Shown: positions 21,051 to 28,591 of the stretch, one piece after another
Numbering within the stretch: the stretch's first letter is position 1
How the letters are laid out: the number at the start of each line of letters is the position of its first letter
Source of the DNA: Chromobacterium sp. IIBBL 290-4
GTDB taxonomy: Bacteria; Pseudomonadota; Gammaproteobacteria; Burkholderiales; Chromobacteriaceae
NCBI RefSeq assembly: GCF_024207115.1
Contig: NZ_CP100128.1
Location: 1,860,001 to 1,924,000 of the forward strand
DNA length: 64,000 nucleotides
Direction: 5' to 3'
Notes under the pieces: model-generated
Databases searched by the model: none
What the model saw: only the letters and a program-made list of their open reading frames with translations
Told to the model about the DNA's origin: nothing
Made by a program: the position numbers and the translations under genes

Positions 21051-21791
21051 TTATCGCAACGCGGGGTAGAGCGCCGGCAGGATGAACAGCGCGGCCAGCA
21101 GCGCGATCTCGCAAAGCTCCACCCCCGCGCCCAGGCAATCGCCGGTCATGCCGCCCAGTCGGCGTTTCAGGAAGGCCCGCCAGGACAGGCCGGCCAGCGG
21201 GGCCAGCAGCAGCGCCGGCGCCAGCCAGGCGGACAGCGCCAGCAGCGCGGCCAGGTTCAGGCCCATGCCGGCCCAGTCGCGTCTCCAGGCGAAGCGCTCG
21301 CCGCTGCCGGGAGCGATGGCGGGCAGGCTGGCGGACCAGGCCACCGCGAAAGCGCGCGCCCAGGCCGGGATCAGCAACAGGCCCCAGGCCGGCTGGCCGG
21401 ACTTGGCCAGCAACATCAGCAGCACCAGCTTGGCGATCACCGCCAGCAGCAGCGACAACACGCCGAAACTGCCCAGGTGCGGGTCCTTCAATACCTCGAA
21501 GAAGCGCTCGCGCGAACGATGCGAAGCGCCCAAGGCATCGGCTAGATCGGCCAGGCCGTCCAGGTGCAGGCCGCCGGTGACGGCCACCCAGCAAACCAAG
21601 GCCAGCAGCGCCGCCAGCCACGGGTCTATCCGCGCGCCGACGCTGAGCGAGGCCAGCAGCAGCGCGCCGACGATGACGCCGACGGCGGGAAACCAGCGGG
21701 CGCTGTCGGTCAGCCATTCCGGTTTGAAGTCTTTCAGCTGCGGTGTGGGCAGCCGGGTGAGGAACTGCACCGCCAGGATCAATCCGCGCAC
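21051..21791 (-). CDS. cobS: Adenosylcobinamide-GDP ribazoletransferase CobS
   Basis: CobS is the inner-membrane enzyme that joins adenosylcobinamide-GDP with alpha-ribazole (phosphate) to make adenosylcobalamin. Hydrophobic segments are frequent. Motifs are FLTRLPTP at the N-terminus, GGLHLDGLADLADALGA and GGMTGDCLGA. The start is taken as GTG at 21791 (VRGLILAVQFLTRLP), overlapping the cobC stop by 13 bases; no ATG is nearby, and the longer frame to 21980 is only the shadow of cobC. The length is then 246 aa, normal for CobS. It is the last gene of cobT-cobC-cobS. Confidence 0.93.
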   Translation of the reverse strand: MRGLILAVQFLTRLPTPQLKDFKPEWLTDSARWFPAVGVIVGALLLASLSVGARIDPWLAALLALVCWVAVTGGLHLDGLADLADALGASHRSRERFFEVLKDPHLGSFGVLSLLLAVIAKLVLLMLLAKSGQPAWGLLLIPAWARAFAVAWSASLPAIAPGSGERFAWRRDWAGMGLNLAALLALSAWLAPALLLAPLAGLSWRAFLKRRLGGMTGDCLGAGVELCEIALLAALFILPALYPALR

Positions 21792-22381
21792 GTCGTCTCC
21801 AGCCGCATCAGATAGGCCGGATGGCCCTCCAGCATCGACAGCTGGACGAAGCCGCCGCGCTGCACCGTCATCAGCTTGGCCACCGAAAAATCGGCGCCCA
21901 GCAGCTCGGCCATCAGCACGGTGATGACGCCGCCATGCGTCACTAGCAGCCGGTGGCTGCCGCGCGCGATCGTCATCCACTCCGACAGTCCGGCCAGCAC
22001 GCGGGTGCGGAACTGCTCGTAGCTTTCGCCGCCGGGCGGGCTGAGCCGGCCTTCGGCCAGCGCGTCGCCCCAGCCAGGGTGCTCATGCTCCAGGTCCGAC
22101 ACCGGCTGGCCGTCCCAATCGCCGAAATCCATCTCGGCGAAGCGCGGATCGACTTTCAGCGCCAGCGAGCCGCCCAGCGCCTGCTTGACGGCGAACTCGC
22201 GGCAGCGCTGCAGGGGCGAGGTGGCGATGGCGGTGACCGGCGCCAGGCTGCTGATGCGTTGCCAGCTGCCTTCCAACTGGCGGTGGCCCAGTTCGGTCAG
22301 CGGCAGATCTGTCAGGCCGATCAGCCGGCCGTCGTGGTCGATGTCGCCGTGGCGCAGCAAGGTGAGTGTGTAGGGATTCAT
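21779..22381 (-). CDS. cobC: Alpha-ribazole phosphatase CobC (histidine phosphatase)
   Basis: A 200-residue histidine phosphatase with the catalytic LLRHGDID motif at residues 8-15, SPLQRC, and the second His in VTHGGVITVL. By position between cobT and cobS it probably removes phosphate from alpha-ribazole-5'-phosphate, the lower-ligand precursor of cobalamin. The family also contains phosphoglycerate-mutase-like enzymes, so specificity comes from the context. Its ATG overlaps the cobT stop by 4 bases, and its end overlaps the cobS start. Confidence 0.9.
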   Translation of the reverse strand: MNPYTLTLLRHGDIDHDGRLIGLTDLPLTELGHRQLEGSWQRISSLAPVTAIATSPLQRCREFAVKQALGGSLALKVDPRFAEMDFGDWDGQPVSDLEHEHPGWGDALAEGRLSPPGGESYEQFRTRVLAGLSEWMTIARGSHRLLVTHGGVITVLMAELLGADFSVAKLMTVQRGGFVQLSMLEGHPAYLMRLETTCAD

Positions 22382-23409
22382 TCGTTCTTGCCGCTGATGC
22401 CGGCTTCGGCGAAGGTGGCCATCTCATTGTGCAGCCGCACCGCCATTTGCAGCAGCGGCACGCACAACGCGGCGCCGGAGCCTTCGCCCAGGCGCATGCC
22501 CAGGTCCAGCAGCGGCTGCAGCTGCAGCGCTTCCAGCGCCAGGTGGTGGCCGGCTTCGGCCGAGCGGTGGCTGGCCAGCAGCCAGTCGTGCAGATCGGGC
22601 TCCATGGTCTTGGCGCACAGCGCGGCCGCGCCGGCGATGAAGCCATCCACCAGCGAGGGCACGCCCAGGCGGGCGCCTTCCAGATAGAAACCGGCCATGG
22701 CGGCGATTTCCAGTCCGCCCAGTTCGGCCAGCGTGTCCAGGCCGCTGAGATTTTCCCAGGCCACGCGGGCCAGCGCGGTGCGCACCGCGCGGCGCTTATT
22801 GGCCAGGCCCACATCATCCACGCCGGTGCCGCGGCCCACTACTTGCTCCGGCGCGGCGCCGGTCAGGCGGCAGATCAGCGCCGCCGAGGCGGTGGTGTTG
22901 CCTATCCCCATGTCGCCGGCGATCAGCAGATTGGCGCCGGCCTCCACCGCGCGGCGGGCGGCGGCGCGGCCAGCCTCCAGCGCCGCTTCCACTTCGTCGG
23001 CGCTCATTGCCGATTCCTTGGCCAGATTGCGGCTGCCGTCGCGCACCTTGGCGTGGACGATGGGCAAGGCGGACACATCGCCGGCCACGCCGACATCCAC
23101 CACCTCCAGGCGGGCGTCCAGCGCGCGCGCCAGCACGCAGATGGCCGCGCCGCCATTGGCGAAATTGCGCACCATCTCGATGGTGACGGCAGAGGGGAAG
23201 GCCGACACGCCTTCCACGGTGACGCCGTGGTCGCCGGCGAACACGGTGATGGCCGGACGCAGCGGATCGGGACAGCTCTTGCCCTGCCAGGCGGCAAAGC
23301 GGCAGGCCAGTTCTTCCAGCTGGCCCAGGCTGCCGGGCGGCTTGGTCAGCACGGCTTGGCGGGCGCGGGCGGCGTTGCGGGCGGAAAGGTCCAGAGGTTT
23401 GCTGTTCAT
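22378..23409 (-). CDS. cobT: Nicotinate-nucleotide-dimethylbenzimidazole phosphoribosyltransferase CobT
   Basis: CobT transfers the phosphoribosyl group of nicotinate mononucleotide to 5,6-dimethylbenzimidazole, giving alpha-ribazole phosphate for cobalamin assembly. Motifs are KPPGSLGQLEELA, VFAGDHGVTVEGVSAFP, GDMGIGNTTASAAL and PSLVDGFIAGAAAL, all characteristic. The length (343 aa) is normal. It is first in a leftward operon with cobC and cobS, diverging from the riboswitch-controlled btuB operon. I see no second cobalamin riboswitch in the 130 bases upstream of it; a TAATAT (reverse strand of 23487-23492) could be its -10 element. Confidence 0.95.
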   Translation of the reverse strand: MNSKPLDLSARNAARARQAVLTKPPGSLGQLEELACRFAAWQGKSCPDPLRPAITVFAGDHGVTVEGVSAFPSAVTIEMVRNFANGGAAICVLARALDARLEVVDVGVAGDVSALPIVHAKVRDGSRNLAKESAMSADEVEAALEAGRAAARRAVEAGANLLIAGDMGIGNTTASAALICRLTGAAPEQVVGRGTGVDDVGLANKRRAVRTALARVAWENLSGLDTLAELGGLEIAAMAGFYLEGARLGVPSLVDGFIAGAAALCAKTMEPDLHDWLLASHRSAEAGHHLALEALQLQPLLDLGMRLGEGSGAALCVPLLQMAVRLHNEMATFAEAGISGKNE

Positions 23410-23504
23410 GATGGGGCCTGCTGCGAGTCGGACGCGGGGTCCGGTGGAAAGGTAAGAGGCCGGTTTTCGCCGGTCGGACTCTAAGCATATTACCGCTTGG
23501 CGGG

Positions 23505-23532
23505 TGTCGCCAAAAGTCCGCTTCGGTATAAT
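23505..23532 (+). promoter_or_regulatory. Promoter of the btuB-cobU-btuF operon
   Basis: A perfect TATAAT (23527-23532) lies 8-9 bases before the first base of the riboswitch aptamer. The -35 position (TGTCGC, 23505-23510, spacer 16) is weak. The -10 and its distance to the aptamer are the main evidence. Confidence 0.55.
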
Positions 23533-23540
23533 GGCCCGCT

Positions 23541-23719
23541 GCAGGTGCCCGCGATGCCTTTACTACGGCGCGCGGGTGAAACGGGAAGCCGGCGAAATTC
23601 CGGCGCTGCCCCCGCAACGGTAAGGCCCGGCGCGCAAGCGCCCAGGCGACGCATGCTGCCACTGTCCTCTGGATGGGAAGGCGCGCCGCCGGCATGGCCC
23701 AGCCCGGAGACCGGCCTGC
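23541..23719 (+). promoter_or_regulatory. Cobalamin (AdoCbl/B12) riboswitch
   Basis: The stretch has the ordered conserved parts of the cobalamin aptamer: the 5' GCAGGTGCC segment, GGTGAAACGGGAAGCCGG, the core GCTGCCCCCGCAACGGTAA, the B12-box-type TGCTGCCACTG, and the 3' CCCGGAGACCGGCC. It is immediately upstream of btuB, the expected target. A GC hairpin just after it (about 23722-23740) and the 120-base leader to the btuB start could be the expression platform. Binding of the cofactor would be expected to switch off the downstream genes; this is from knowledge of the class. Confidence 0.93.
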
Positions 23720-23861
23720 GCGCCCCGGCCGGAAGCCGGGTCATTGCTGGAGAATCGCGGGGAGGCGATCCGACAGGCGTTCCGGTCTACCACCCGTGCC
23801 GTCCTTTGCTGCTGTTGTCCTCTTCGCACTCAACGTCGCCCTTATCGTGGAGTGTGCCCTT

Positions 23862-25814
23862 ATGTTCAAGCTTCAACCCTGCGCCGCCCTGGTTGCGCTA
23901 GCCTGTTCCGGCCTGGCCCTGGCCGATGCCGGTCCTTTGCTCGCCGGCGACCCGGTGATCGTGACGGCGAGCCGCGTGCCTCAGAAAATTTCCTCGCTGC
24001 CTGCGAACGTGACGGTAATCAGCGCAGAGGATATCGCCAACAGCGCCGCGACGACGGTGCAGGATGTGCTGTCCAACTACGCAGGCGTGCATGTGCTCAA
24101 CAGCTCCGGCTCCGCCAGCAGCGCGATGGTCGATCTGCGAGGCTTCGGCATGACCGGTTTGAGCAATACTTTGATCCTGGTGGATGGCGTCAGACAGAAC
24201 ACCAACGACTTGGCCGCGCCGAATTTGGGTTCTGTTACCTTGGCCAACATTGATCACATCGAGGTGGTCCGCGGCATGGGCGGCGTGGCTTATGGCGGCG
24301 GCGCGACCGGCGGCGTGATCAACATCATCACCAAGTCCGGCGCAGGCAGCGGTTTGAGCGGCAGCGTCACGCTGACAGGCGGCAGTTATGATTTGCGTCA
24401 GCTGGACGCCAACTTGCATGCGGCCAATCAGTATGTGGCGCTGGATGCTTATGTCCAATCGCTTAAGACCGATAATTATCGGCAAAACAACGCCGAACGC
24501 GATGACAACGCCGGCTTGTCGCTGACTTTCAAGCATGCTGACGGCAGCGTCAAATTGTTTGCCAATTCGGCCAATCAAGGCTTGCGTTTGCCGGGCTATC
24601 TGACGGCTAATTCTTTGCAAGGGCGTGATCCGCTGGCCACTAATCCAACCGGCACCTATACCCCTGATGATTTTTCCTCCACTGACAAGACCAGCGGCGG
24701 CATTTCGATCAAGCAGGATTTGGGCAAAGGGGTCTTGTACGCCGACTTTGCGCGCCGCAACAAAGATGCGTTGTCAAATTACAGCGGCTATGTTGTGCAA
24801 AGCAGTTTGACTGAAGATGCCAGCGCCGTTCGTTATGTATTGCCGATTGGCCAGCATGAAGTGACGACAGGGGCGGATTGGCTGAATAGCACCATGGATG
24901 TGTTGAATACCAGTCACGCTCAGCAGAAACACGCGGGCTTCTTCCTGGATAGCCAGTGGAAGGTGTGGCAAGGCGCGACGCTGTCCGTTGGCGGACGCCA
25001 GCAACTGGTGGACGACAAGGTCAATGCCGCCTCGGGGGGCGCCAATCTTTCGACGATTGAAACGCATTTACATGCGTGGTCACTGGGTTTGAAGCAGGTC
25101 TTGGGCGGTGGCTGGAGCGCTTATGCGAGAGCGGGCCAAAGCTTCCGGATAGGCACCGCGGACGAGGTGACTTATACCAATGGCCAGCCTTTAGTCCCGC
25201 AACAGTCCCATGACAAAGAAGTTGGGGTGGAGTGGTCGGGTGATACCGCAAAGCTCAAGACCGCGCTGTTCAGAAATGATTTAACTAACGAAATTGTTTA
25301 TTTGCCATTCGTTATCGGTCCGTCTGGATATCCTGGTGTAAACATCAATTTGCCTCAAACCCGTCATCAAGGCGTGGAACTGGAAAGCAGCATCAAGTTG
25401 AGCCCGGCAGTCAGCTTGAATGGCAACCTCACCTGGACTCAGGCCACATTCCAAGGCGGTTTTGGATTGACGGGAAAGACACTGCCTATGGTGCCTAAGT
25501 TGATGGCTAATCTGGGTTTGGCTTGGCAGATCAACGACGCCAACAAGTTGGCTGTCAATGCGCAATATGTATCGGAACAGGTGTACGACAACGATCAGCA
25601 GAATGTTTTCCCGAGCAAGCTGCCGGCGTATACGGTATTGAACGCGAAATACAGCTATCGTTTTGATAAGAGCCTGTCCGCTTCGGCCAGCGTCAATAAT
25701 ATGCTGGGCAAACGCTATGCCAGCTATGGTTCGGCTAGCGCCGCCAGCGGAAATATTTCCTTGTATCCCGCAAACGGCCGTAACTGCCAGTTCGCGCTCA
25801 CTTACGCTTTCTAA
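23862..25814 (+). CDS. btuB: TonB-dependent vitamin B12 receptor BtuB
   Basis: A 650-residue outer-membrane receptor that imports cobalamin or cobinamides using TonB energy. A Sec signal peptide ends at about residue 21 (LALA-DAG). A TonB-box-like DPVIVTASR follows, then the plug domain (VLSNYAGVHV, DLRGFGM, ILVDGVRQN, VRGMGGVAYGGGATGGVINII), and a beta-barrel ending in the C-terminal Phe signature QFALTYAF. The start has GTGGAG upstream and is downstream of the cobalamin riboswitch, which supports the substrate. It is slightly longer than E. coli BtuB. The next gene cobU begins only 4 bases after the stop. Confidence 0.93.
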   Translation: MFKLQPCAALVALACSGLALADAGPLLAGDPVIVTASRVPQKISSLPANVTVISAEDIANSAATTVQDVLSNYAGVHVLNSSGSASSAMVDLRGFGMTGLSNTLILVDGVRQNTNDLAAPNLGSVTLANIDHIEVVRGMGGVAYGGGATGGVINIITKSGAGSGLSGSVTLTGGSYDLRQLDANLHAANQYVALDAYVQSLKTDNYRQNNAERDDNAGLSLTFKHADGSVKLFANSANQGLRLPGYLTANSLQGRDPLATNPTGTYTPDDFSSTDKTSGGISIKQDLGKGVLYADFARRNKDALSNYSGYVVQSSLTEDASAVRYVLPIGQHEVTTGADWLNSTMDVLNTSHAQQKHAGFFLDSQWKVWQGATLSVGGRQQLVDDKVNAASGGANLSTIETHLHAWSLGLKQVLGGGWSAYARAGQSFRIGTADEVTYTNGQPLVPQQSHDKEVGVEWSGDTAKLKTALFRNDLTNEIVYLPFVIGPSGYPGVNINLPQTRHQGVELESSIKLSPAVSLNGNLTWTQATFQGGFGLTGKTLPMVPKLMANLGLAWQINDANKLAVNAQYVSEQVYDNDQQNVFPSKLPAYTVLNAKYSYRFDKSLSASASVNNMLGKRYASYGSASAASGNISLYPANGRNCQFALTYAF

Positions 25815-25818
25815 GACC

Positions 25819-26346
25819 ATGCCCCACCTGATCACAGGCGGCGCCCGCAGCGGCAAAAGCCGTCAAGCCGAGGAACTGGCCCGCAAGCACGGCGGGCCGG
25901 TGTGTTATCTCGCCACCGCCGAGGTGCGCGATGCTGAGTTCGCGCGCCGGGTGGAGCGGCATCGCGCCCAGCGGCCCAAGCACTGGAATGTGGCCGAGGC
26001 CGGGCGCGGTTTGGCGGCGGCCATGGCGGCGCACGACGCGCCGGGCGGTTTGATCCTGATCGACTGCCTGGGCATGTGGCTGATGCGTTTCTTCGGCGAA
26101 AAGGGCTTTGACGAGGCCGAGTACGCGGTCGAGCGCGATGCTTTGCTGGCGGCCTTGGGCCGCGCGCGCGGCGAAATCCTGCTGGTGAGCAACGAGGTGG
26201 GCTGGGGCGTGGTGGCGGGCGATGCCGAAACCCGCCGTTTCGTCGACGAGCTGGGGCGGCTGAACCAGCTGGTGGCCGCGCGCTGCCAGCGGGTGACGCT
26301 GGTGGCCTGCGGCTTGCCGCTGCCCTTGAAAGGCGGCGAGGCATGA
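25819..26346 (+). CDS. cobU: Adenosylcobinamide kinase / adenosylcobinamide-phosphate guanylyltransferase CobU
   Basis: CobU phosphorylates adenosylcobinamide and then adds GMP, giving the substrate of CobS. The P-loop GGARSGKS is at residues 7-14, the Walker B-like LILIDCLGMW is in the middle, and the family motif LLVSNEVGWGVV follows. The length (175 aa) is standard. The ATG is 4 bases after the btuB stop with no good ribosome-binding site, so translation probably depends on coupling. The stop overlaps the btuF start (ATGA). Corrinoid salvage is implied by btuB, cobU and btuF under one riboswitch. Confidence 0.95.
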   Translation: MPHLITGGARSGKSRQAEELARKHGGPVCYLATAEVRDAEFARRVERHRAQRPKHWNVAEAGRGLAAAMAAHDAPGGLILIDCLGMWLMRFFGEKGFDEAEYAVERDALLAALGRARGEILLVSNEVGWGVVAGDAETRRFVDELGRLNQLVAARCQRVTLVACGLPLPLKGGEA

Positions 26347-27212
26347 AGTGGAGCGGGATCGCACTATTGGCGCTGTCCGCCGTTGCGCAGGCCGCGGTCA
26401 GCGCGCGGGATGGCGATGGCCATGAGTTGACGCTGGACAAGCCGGCCGCGCGCATCGTCAGCCTGGTGCCGCATGCCACCGAGCTGCTGTTCGCCGCCGG
26501 CGCGGGCAGCAAGGTGGTGGCGGCGGTGGATTACAGCGACCATCCCGAGGCGGCGAAGAAGTTGCCGCGAGTGGGAGGCTACACGGGCTTCAGTCTGGAA
26601 GCCGTGCTGCGGCAACAGCCGGACCTGGTGGTGGCGTGGAAGGACGGCGGCACTCCGCGCGAAGTGGAGCGGCTGAGGCGCATGGGCATTCCGGTGTTCA
26701 TCAGCCATCCGCTGCAGCCGGACGACATCGCCGCGGAAATCGTCAAGCTGGGCAAGCTGGCCGGCACCGAGGCGGCGGCCAACCGGGCGGCGGCGCAGTA
26801 CCGGCAGCGTTTCGCCGAGCTGCGGCAACGCTATGCCGCCAAGCCCAAGGTCAAGGTGTTTTATCAGCTGAGCCAGACGCCCATCTTCACTATCAGCGGC
26901 AAAAGCTATATCGATTCGCTGATCCGTGTCTGCGGCGGCGTCAATGTGTTTGGCGAGCTGGCCGTGCCCGCGCCGCAGGTATCCACCGCCGCAGTGGTGG
27001 CGGCGCAGCCGCAGGCCATCATCGCCGGCGACGACGCCACGCTGGCCATGTGGCAAAGTTGGCGCAGCGTGCCGGCGGTGGCCAAGGGCGCGCTGTATGC
27101 CTTGCCCGGCGACGAAATCAGCATTCCCGGCCCGCGTCTGGCCGACGGCGCGGCGGCGCTGTGCGGCCGTTTGGACGCCGCGCGGCGGCAACTGGGTTTG
27201 ACGGCCAACTGA
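26343..27212 (+). CDS. btuF: Periplasmic cobalamin-binding protein BtuF
   Basis: A 289-residue periplasmic solute-binding protein of the helical-backbone type used by the BtuCD B12 importer. The signal peptide is residues 1-17 (SAVAQA). Then come RIVSLVPHATELLFAAGAG, VVAAVDYSDHPEAAKKLPRVGGY and LEAVLRQQPDLVVAW, all typical of BtuF. It overlaps cobU by 4 bases. The cognate permease and ATPase (btuC, btuD) are not in the window. Iron-siderophore binding proteins share this fold, but the riboswitch context favours cobalamin. Confidence 0.92.
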   Translation: MKWSGIALLALSAVAQAAVSARDGDGHELTLDKPAARIVSLVPHATELLFAAGAGSKVVAAVDYSDHPEAAKKLPRVGGYTGFSLEAVLRQQPDLVVAWKDGGTPREVERLRRMGIPVFISHPLQPDDIAAEIVKLGKLAGTEAAANRAAAQYRQRFAELRQRYAAKPKVKVFYQLSQTPIFTISGKSYIDSLIRVCGGVNVFGELAVPAPQVSTAAVVAAQPQAIIAGDDATLAMWQSWRSVPAVAKGALYALPGDEISIPGPRLADGAAALCGRLDAARRQLGLTAN

Positions 27213-27233
27213 GCGCCCGTTATCCTCGCCGCC

Positions 27234-27437
27234 ATGGACAATGAACTGGAATATCTCGAATCCCGCGTTTCGGCGCTGATTGCCCGCATCCGGGAGCTGG
27301 AAACCCAGAACGGCCGTTTCGCCGAGGCGCTGTCCGAAGCGTTGAAGGAAAACGCCGAGCTGAATTTCCGCGTGAACGAAACCCGCAACCGGGTGGCGGC
27401 CCTGGTGGCGCGCCTGCCGGCGCCGGAGGAGGAATAA
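27234..27437 (+). CDS. Small coiled-coil protein upstream of ZapA
   Basis: A 67-residue, highly charged protein predicted to be one long coiled coil (heptad-like LEYLESRVSALIARIRELE). It resembles the short ZapB-like family often encoded just before zapA in beta- and gammaproteobacteria. Its stop codon shares a base with the zapA start (TAATG). A role at the division ring is inferred from the neighbour and size, not from a motif. Confidence 0.78.
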   Translation: MDNELEYLESRVSALIARIRELETQNGRFAEALSEALKENAELNFRVNETRNRVAALVARLPAPEEE

Positions 27438-27748
27438 TGAGCGACGTGGTTCAGGTTGACATCGAGCTGCTGGGACGCCACTTCACCATCGGCACCCCGC
27501 AGGGCGAGCAGGAAACGCTGCGCGAGGCGGTGCGCTTGCTGGAAGGCAAAATCGCCACCATCCAGCAAAATGGCAAAGTGATGGACGCCGACAAGATCGC
27601 CATCATGGCCGCGCTCAACATCGCCCACGATCTCTTGAAGACGAAAGTCGGCGAGGGCTTGGAGATGGCGGCGTTTCAGCGTAAAATACGCAACATGAGC
27701 GAAGCCGCCGACGAGGCGCTTCGCCAGAGCCAGCAACCCTTGTTCTGA
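27437..27748 (+). CDS. zapA: Cell division protein ZapA
   Basis: ZapA bundles FtsZ filaments and stabilises the Z-ring. The 103-residue sequence has the N-terminal globular part with VDIELLGRHFTIGTPQGE, DADKIAIMAALNIAHDLL, and a C-terminal coiled coil. Its start overlaps the stop of the coiled-coil gene. The next features, a probable 6S RNA and the 5-formyltetrahydrofolate cyclo-ligase gene, reproduce the conserved zapA-ssrS-ygfA order. Confidence 0.92.
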   Translation: MSDVVQVDIELLGRHFTIGTPQGEQETLREAVRLLEGKIATIQQNGKVMDADKIAIMAALNIAHDLLKTKVGEGLEMAAFQRKIRNMSEAADEALRQSQQPLF

Positions 27749-27774
27749 TCAGGGTCGGCTCGCATCACAGGTCA

Positions 27775-27967
27775 GTTTTTCCCCTGCGGTGTTCGTGACG
27801 GCACACAATTCCTTTGTACCAATGCGTTCGCTTTTGGCTGCCAGCGTGAGACATGGGTGTGACGCATCCTTTATCGGACGCGCCCGAAATGTCTGGCAGG
27901 CGGCCCCTCCTGGAAACAGGGTACAAGCGAATTTAGCCCGAACGGCACTCGCGGGGGGTCCCTCTCC
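27775..27967 (+). ncRNA. ssrS: 6S RNA (SsrS), ends approximate
   Basis: The 228-base gap between zapA and the cyclo-ligase gene is the classic 6S RNA site. The ends can form a closing stem: CCCCTGCGGTG (27781-27791) pairs with CACTCGCGGGGG (27946-27957) with small bulges. CCTCCTGGAAACAGGG lies inside. 6S RNA binds the sigma-70 holoenzyme in stationary phase. Ends and internal folding were judged by eye. Confidence 0.75.
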
Positions 27968-27976
27968 TCCCCAAAC

Positions 27977-28588
27977 ATGACCGCTATTTCCCCCATTCAA
28001 GATAAAGCCGCGCTGCGCCGGCAGCTTCGCCGCGCCCGCATGGCCTTGCCGCCCGCTTATCGCGCCGCGGCCGCTCACGCCATCGCACGCCATGCCTCGC
28101 GCTTGCTCAAGCGCGGCAAGCGCGTGGGCGGCTATCTGGCCGCCGGCTCCGAGCTGGATCTGGCCGAGATCCTGAATGCGGCCTTGTGGCGCGGCGCGGA
28201 CGTGTATCTGCCGCAAATCCCCCGCGATAGCCGCCGGCTGTGGTTTACCCGCCTGGGCGCGGCCGACCGCTGGTATCTGCACCCGCGCTACCGCATTCTG
28301 GAATACGCTGGCGCGCGCTTGCGGGCTGAACGTCTCGATGTGATCTTCGTGCCCTTGCTGGGCGTGGACAGGCAAGGTTATCGGATGGGGCAGGGCGGCG
28401 GCTTTTACGACACCACCCTGGCGTATCGCCGCCGCCATCCGCAGGGCGGACGGCCTTTGCTGGTTGGCGTGGCTTACGATTGCCAGCTGGTGGACGCGGT
28501 GCCGCGCGAGGCCTGGGATGTGAGGCTGGATTATTTGCTGACCGAGTCCGGCCTGCGGCGGCTGCCGCTGGCCGAACCCATGGCCTGA
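27977..28588 (+). CDS. ygfA: 5-formyltetrahydrofolate cyclo-ligase
   Basis: The enzyme converts 5-formyltetrahydrofolate to 5,10-methenyltetrahydrofolate with ATP, returning folate to one-carbon metabolism. The motifs KAALRRQLRRAR at the N-terminus, VFVPLLGVDRQGYRMGQGGG (the conserved GxGGGFYD region follows) and AYDCQLVDAVPREAWDV fit the family. The length (203 aa) is normal. It begins just after the 6S RNA, as in many proteobacteria, where the two are co-transcribed. The next gene is convergent with only a 3-base gap. Confidence 0.93.
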   Translation: MTAISPIQDKAALRRQLRRARMALPPAYRAAAAHAIARHASRLLKRGKRVGGYLAAGSELDLAEILNAALWRGADVYLPQIPRDSRRLWFTRLGAADRWYLHPRYRILEYAGARLRAERLDVIFVPLLGVDRQGYRMGQGGGFYDTTLAYRRRHPQGGRPLLVGVAYDCQLVDAVPREAWDVRLDYLLTESGLRRLPLAEPMA

Positions 28589-28591
28589 GGA

